A stretch of DNA of 64,000 nucleotides from contig CAITSZ010000037.1 in NCBI GenBank assembly GCA_903895195.1, positions 41,380 through 105,379 on the forward strand, read 5' to 3'. The translations under genes and the position numbers were made by a program. The notes below the pieces were generated by a model that made no database searches, was not told the origin of the DNA, and was given only the letters and a program-made list of their open reading frames with translations. This stretch comes from an uncultured Chlorobiaceae bacterium (GTDB taxonomy: Bacteria; Bacteroidota; Chlorobiia; Chlorobiales; Chlorobiaceae). Of the stretch, positions 61,151-64,000 are shown piece by piece (position 1 is the first letter of the stretch; each line of letters starts with the position of its first letter).

Positions 61151-61168
61151 ATACCATATTTATGGTAT
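61151..61168. promoter_or_regulatory. sulfur-regulon operator of the sulfite-reductase operon
   Basis: ATACCAT-ATTT-ATGGTAT is a palindrome whose two 7-bp arms are exact inverses, core ATACC-N8-GGTAT. It is the best copy of the motif also found before sbp (26537) and the porin (30773). It lies 46 bp before a short leader ORF and 190 bp before the sulfite reductase gene. Confidence 0.7.
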
Positions 61169-61196
61169 TTCTGATCGATTGGTTTGGAGATGTGGC

Positions 61197-61319
61197 ATGT
61201 ATAAGGTTTTATTGAAAAACATGAATCTTTCCGTTGACTTTGCTGTCATCGGGCAAAAGAGAGAAGAGATGTGGGTGAGTGGTCATGTTGCATCCTGCCG
61301 TCAGTCTCATCGATGTTGA
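61197..61319 (+). CDS. candidate leader peptide ending in Cys
   Basis: This 40-codon ORF (MYKVLLKNMN..., ending VASCRQSHRC) has a proper GGAG seven bases before its ATG and stops 39 bp before the sulfite reductase gene. Cys codons at positions 34 and 40 (the last) suit a cysteine-sensing uORF. Codons 25-30 share 17 identical bases with the 5' part of tRNA-Cys (61268-61284). No terminator hairpin was found after it, so control could be at translation. Confidence 0.5.
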   Translation: MYKVLLKNMNLSVDFAVIGQKREEMWVSGHVASCRQSHRC

Positions 61320-61358
61320 AATCTATTAGTTTTTAAAAATATTTGAACACCTGAAAGC

Positions 61359-62237
61359 ATGGCTGAACAAGAGCTTGATTTGGCAGCATTGAGCAGAGTA
61401 GGGATGATGCGTCAGAAGCAGCCTGGCTATTACGTTATGCGTCTTAAGGCTGTTGCCGGCGACCTTAAAGCTTCGGAGCTTGCTTGCATAGCATCCGTTG
61501 CCGAAAAATATGGAAGGGGGTTTGTTCATCTTTCTACCCGCCAGGGTGTTGAAATTCATTACGTCCATAGTGATAATCTTGAAAAAGCAAGGCTTGAGCT
61601 TCAAGAGGCAGGCATTGAGATGGGAGCCTGCGGTCCCAGGGTTCGGGTGATTGTTGCCTGCCCTGGAGATGACTCCTGTCGCTGGGGAAATATCGATACA
61701 AAGAAGATTGCAAGGGAACTTGACTCCAGGTATTTCAAGCAGGAAACTCCATCAAAATTTAAATTTGCAGTCACCGGCTGCTCTAATAACTGTACCAAGG
61801 CGAACGAAAACGATATCGGCGTCAGGGGTGCCATAGAGCCGCTATGGGTTGAGGATCTCTGTACCGATTGCGGCTTGTGTATTCCTCTCTGTCCACTCAA
61901 TGCCATCGAACGTAAGGAAAATGACGAGGGATACAGTTATGATATCGATCAGGATAAATGCATCAACTGCAGTATCTGTACCTCACTCTGCACAACCGGC
62001 GCCTGGGTGGCCGGCAGAAAAGGATTTACCCTGTATATCGGCGGTACCATGGGCAGAATTCCTCGCTTTGCCTCTATCCTGAAAAAAGTTGTGGAATCTG
62101 AGGAGGAGTTGTATCTGCTGATCGACAAGGCAGTGACATACTATAAGGAACATGGAAAGAAAAAAGAGCGATTCGGGCACATGATCGACCGGATCGGGCT
62201 TGATAAGGTCAAGGAGGCTCTTCTTGGCAAAGCATGA
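61359..62237 (+). CDS. small sirohaem sulfite reductase with inserted ferredoxin domain
   Basis: This 292-residue protein has the sirohaem/[4Fe-4S] motif in two parts, ACPGDDSCRWG (Cys-x5-Cys) and TGCSNNCTKA (Cys-x3-Cys). A two-cluster ferredoxin domain follows (CTDCGLCIPLCP, CINCSICTSLC). This is the low-molecular-weight assimilatory type (DsrLP/Asr-like), not DsrAB. It would reduce sulfite to sulfide for cysteine synthesis. It heads an operon with TusA, APS reductase and CysD. Confidence 0.85.
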   Translation: MAEQELDLAALSRVGMMRQKQPGYYVMRLKAVAGDLKASELACIASVAEKYGRGFVHLSTRQGVEIHYVHSDNLEKARLELQEAGIEMGACGPRVRVIVACPGDDSCRWGNIDTKKIARELDSRYFKQETPSKFKFAVTGCSNNCTKANENDIGVRGAIEPLWVEDLCTDCGLCIPLCPLNAIERKENDEGYSYDIDQDKCINCSICTSLCTTGAWVAGRKGFTLYIGGTMGRIPRFASILKKVVESEEELYLLIDKAVTYYKEHGKKKERFGHMIDRIGLDKVKEALLGKA

Positions 62238-62460
62238 CGTTGCTTATACCCTTGATGTGCAGGGGATTTCATGTCCGGTCAATGCTGTCCGCGTCAAGGC
62301 TGCAGTTGGAGAGTTGAAAGATGGCGAACTGCTTGAAGTGCTGGTTGATGAAGGCGAGGCAGTTCTCCGTGTGGCAAGGACCCTTAAGGATTCCGGATAT
62401 AGAATCGTAAAGGTTGAGCCCCGAGAGCAAGGCTTGAGCGTCATTGTCAGTAAAAAATAA
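62224..62460 (+). CDS. TusA-family sulfur carrier
   Basis: This 78-residue protein has YTLDVQGISCPVNAVRVKAAV with the CP motif that carries persulfide on cysteine. The AGGAGG at 62212-62217 lies 6 nt before a TTG at 62224, which I take as the start; it overlaps the sulfite reductase stop by 14 nt. It may move sulfur between the operon's enzymes or guide the product sulfide. Confidence 0.88.
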   Translation: MAKHDVAYTLDVQGISCPVNAVRVKAAVGELKDGELLEVLVDEGEAVLRVARTLKDSGYRIVKVEPREQGLSVIVSKK

Positions 62461-62509
62461 TGCTGTAGATAACGCCAAACGGGTTTACCAATCAAGATTT
62501 AGAAAGCGT

Positions 62510-63223
62510 ATGAGTAGGGAAGCTGTTGAAAAGCTGAGTTTGGAGCTCTCCGGTAAAACTCCGGAGGAGATTCTTCGCCGTGCGGTTGAGCTTTTTGGAG
62601 CATCATCCACTGCACTTGCTTCCAGTTTTGGAGCCGAAGATCAGGTCATTACCGATATCCTGCATCACGAAAAGCTCCAGGTGCCTCTCTTTACGCTCGA
62701 TACAGGCCGGTTGCCTCAAGAAACCTATGATGTTCTTGATGCAACGAGAAAGCGTTACGCTATGCAGATTGAGGTGCTTTTTCCTGAAACGTCCGCTGTT
62801 GAGGCAATGGTGACCAAGAATGGGGCAAATCTGTTTTACGAAAGTGTTGAACTTCGCAAGGAGTGCTGCCGCATTCGAAAAGTGCAGCCGCTTACCCGGA
62901 AACTCTCGACATTGAAAGCCTGGATTTGCGGCCTCCGCCGCGAGCAGTCTGTCACCAGAACCGCTGTTGCACCCGTTGAGTGGGATGCGGCGTTCGGCCT
63001 CTACAAAATTAACCCCTTGGCGGAAGTGTCGGAAGCCTGGGTATGGGACTATATCAAAACCCGCTCAGTTCCCTTTAATGCTCTTCATGACAGCGGTTAT
63101 CCAAGCATAGGTTGTTCACCTTGCTCCAGGGCTGTAAAACCGGGAGAGGATATCAGGGCAGGTCGCTGGTGGTGGGAAATTGCCGAACATCGCGAGTGCG
63201 GCCTGCACCGTGAACATAAGTAA
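62510..63223 (+). CDS. cysH: assimilatory APS/PAPS reductase
   Basis: This protein of about 237 residues has ASSFGAEDQVITDIL (PP-loop), LFTLDTGRLPQETYDV and WICGLRREQS. The paired cysteine motifs KECCRIRKV and GCSPCSRAV of the [4Fe-4S] APS reductases are present, with the C-terminal ECGLH cysteine. It reduces adenylyl sulfate to sulfite with thioredoxin. The ATG at 62510 (MSREAVEKL) is my choice; an upstream TTG at 62444 overlapping tusA would add 22 residues. Confidence 0.92.
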   Translation: MSREAVEKLSLELSGKTPEEILRRAVELFGASSTALASSFGAEDQVITDILHHEKLQVPLFTLDTGRLPQETYDVLDATRKRYAMQIEVLFPETSAVEAMVTKNGANLFYESVELRKECCRIRKVQPLTRKLSTLKAWICGLRREQSVTRTAVAPVEWDAAFGLYKINPLAEVSEAWVWDYIKTRSVPFNALHDSGYPSIGCSPCSRAVKPGEDIRAGRWWWEIAEHRECGLHREHK

Positions 63224-63238
63224 CTTTATTTAGAAAGA

Positions 63239-64000
63239 ATGGATCATCTCGACAAACTGGAAGCTCAAAGCGTCTATATCCTCAGGGAAGCCTACCGCGA
63301 ATTTAAAAGCCTTTGCATGCTCTGGTCCATTGGCAAAGACAGCACTGTCATGCTCTGGCTTGCACGTAAAGCTTTTTTCGGACATGTCCCAATACCGCTT
63401 GTCCACATCGATACCCACTACAAGATTCCGGAAATGATCACCTATCGCGACCGTATCGCGCTGGAGTGGAACCTGAACATGATTTACGGTGAAAACCGCG
63501 AAGCGCTTGAGAGCAAGCTCACCTTTCCGGACGGCAATACCGATCGCATTACCTGCTGCAAATATCTGAAAAGCGAGGCGCTGAAGCACACCCTTTCCGG
63601 CGAGTGGCCCAGGTACCGCATGGACCACGAGCTTAAGCGCTACGTTCAGGATGAAGGCAAAGAGCCCTATACCGGCGTTATAGTAGGAGTCCGGGCAGAC
63701 GAGGAGGGGAGCCGCTCAAAAGAGAGGTATTTCTCCCCAAGGGACAAGGATAACGTCTGGGATGTCGGCGACCAGCCGCCAGAGTTCTGGAACCAGTTCA
63801 AAACCGATTTTGCTCCCGGGACCCATGTCCGCATTCACCCGCTGCTCGACTGGACAGAGCTGAACATCTGGGAGTATATCGAGAGAGAAAAGATCCCTGT
63901 TGTTTCGCTCTATTTCAATCAGGGCGAAGGTACAAGGTATCGCTCACTCGGCTGTTATCCCTGCACCAATCCTGTCGATTCTGTTTCCCGAACGGTCCCC
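63239..64000 (+). CDS. cysD: sulfate adenylyltransferase subunit 2, partial at the window edge
   Basis: The ORF begins ATGGATCATCTCGAC at 63239 and is open to the end, giving 254 residues. It contains the PP-loop [44 protein letters not shown] and [11 protein letters not shown], diagnostic of CysD. With CysN, expected just beyond the window, it activates sulfate to adenylyl sulfate. It lies 15 bp after cysH in the same operon. Confidence 0.95.
   Translation, partial: MDHLDKLEAQSVYILREAYREFKSLCMLWSIGKDSTVMLWLARKAFFGHVPIPLVHIDTHYKIPEMITYRDRIALEWNLNMIYGENREALESKLTFPDGNTDRITCCKYLKSEALKHTLSGEWPRYRMDHELKRYVQDEGKEPYTGVIVGVRADEEGSRSKERYFSPRDKDNVWDVGDQPPEFWNQFKTDFAPGTHVRIHPLLDWTELNIWEYIEREKIPVVSLYFNQGEGTRYRSLGCYPCTNPVDSVSRTVP

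Noticed and set aside
61266..61320. possible tRNA-Cys pseudogene
   Set aside because: Only the 5' 17-19 nt match; no anticodon arm, T arm or closing acceptor strand could be folded, so no tRNA feature is called.

Overview
The window reads as the chromosome of a green sulfur bacterium (Chlorobiaceae), most likely an iron-oxidising (photoferrotrophic) Chlorobium. The evidence is a chlorosome-envelope-like protein, a plant-type carotenoid desaturase, type III glutamine synthetase, a bacillithiol deacetylase and a small 2[4Fe-4S] ferredoxin. These occur together with a Cyc2-type outer-membrane cytochrome-porin, a 14-haem cytochrome, several small mono-haem cytochromes and an assimilatory sulfate-reduction cluster. 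From family knowledge, Cyc2 plus assimilatory sulfate reduction is expected of Fe(II)-oxidising Chlorobium rather than typical sulfide oxidisers. The species is not fixed by this sequence alone.

Layout. 0-7 kb is an accessory stretch: an FMN-binding protein, a coupled pair of P-loop NTPases behind a regular operator array, a Bcr/CflA exporter, a Doc/AbrB toxin-antitoxin pair and a DUF6794 protein. 7-21 kb is mostly core metabolism: bshB1, dut, an NtrC-type regulator, a chlorosome protein, an arsenosugar-type radical SAM/glycosyltransferase operon, a carotenoid desaturase, Lrp-glnN, coaX, aroB and aroK. 21.5-25.4 kb holds a large PAS/GAF kinase carrying heptanucleotide repeats, with a receiver domain left out of frame behind it. 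25.4-32.4 kb holds a sulfate-binding protein, cold-shock protein, ferredoxin, aminotransferase, TA genes, a porin with a structured leader, and tRNA-Cys. 32.4-41.2 kb carries a DUF4405/di-haem pair, a five-gene TetR-MFP-ABC-TolC efflux operon and a permease-thioredoxin-CcdA operon. 41.5-47.5 kb has a cytochrome, pfkA, DUF2892 proteins, a methyltransferase, an SQR-like flavoprotein, OsmC, a cytochrome lipoprotein and a rhodanese. 47.6-58.3 kb contains a VapC/Phd pair, the 14-haem cytochrome, a frameshifted AI-2E transporter, a CDF transporter, a two-component system, cyc2 and two small cytochromes. 58.5-61.1 kb is modABC behind a ModE-like box. 61.1-64 kb is the sulfate-assimilation operon (sulfite reductase, TusA, APS reductase, CysD running off the edge).

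Two systems stand out. (1) A sulfur-assimilation regulon can be read from the DNA. The same (A/G)TACC-N8-GGTA(T/C) palindrome lies ahead of the sulfate-binding protein, the porin and the sulfite-reductase operon. The porin leader also carries a short ORF with a Ser4-Cys3 run followed by an intrinsic terminator, and the sulfite-reductase leader carries a 40-codon ORF ending in Cys. This suggests repressor or activator control combined with cysteine-dependent attenuation. (2) The big sensor kinase contains ten tandem CTCAGCA heptamers near its start and degenerate copies exactly at the kinase/receiver junction. Gain of one 7-bp unit there would fuse kinase and receiver into one hybrid protein. 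Related repeats sit in two intergenic regions, so this is a dispersed repeat family that has entered coding sequence. Most lengths, starts and operon couplings come directly from the sequence; functional names come from recognising families, without database searches.
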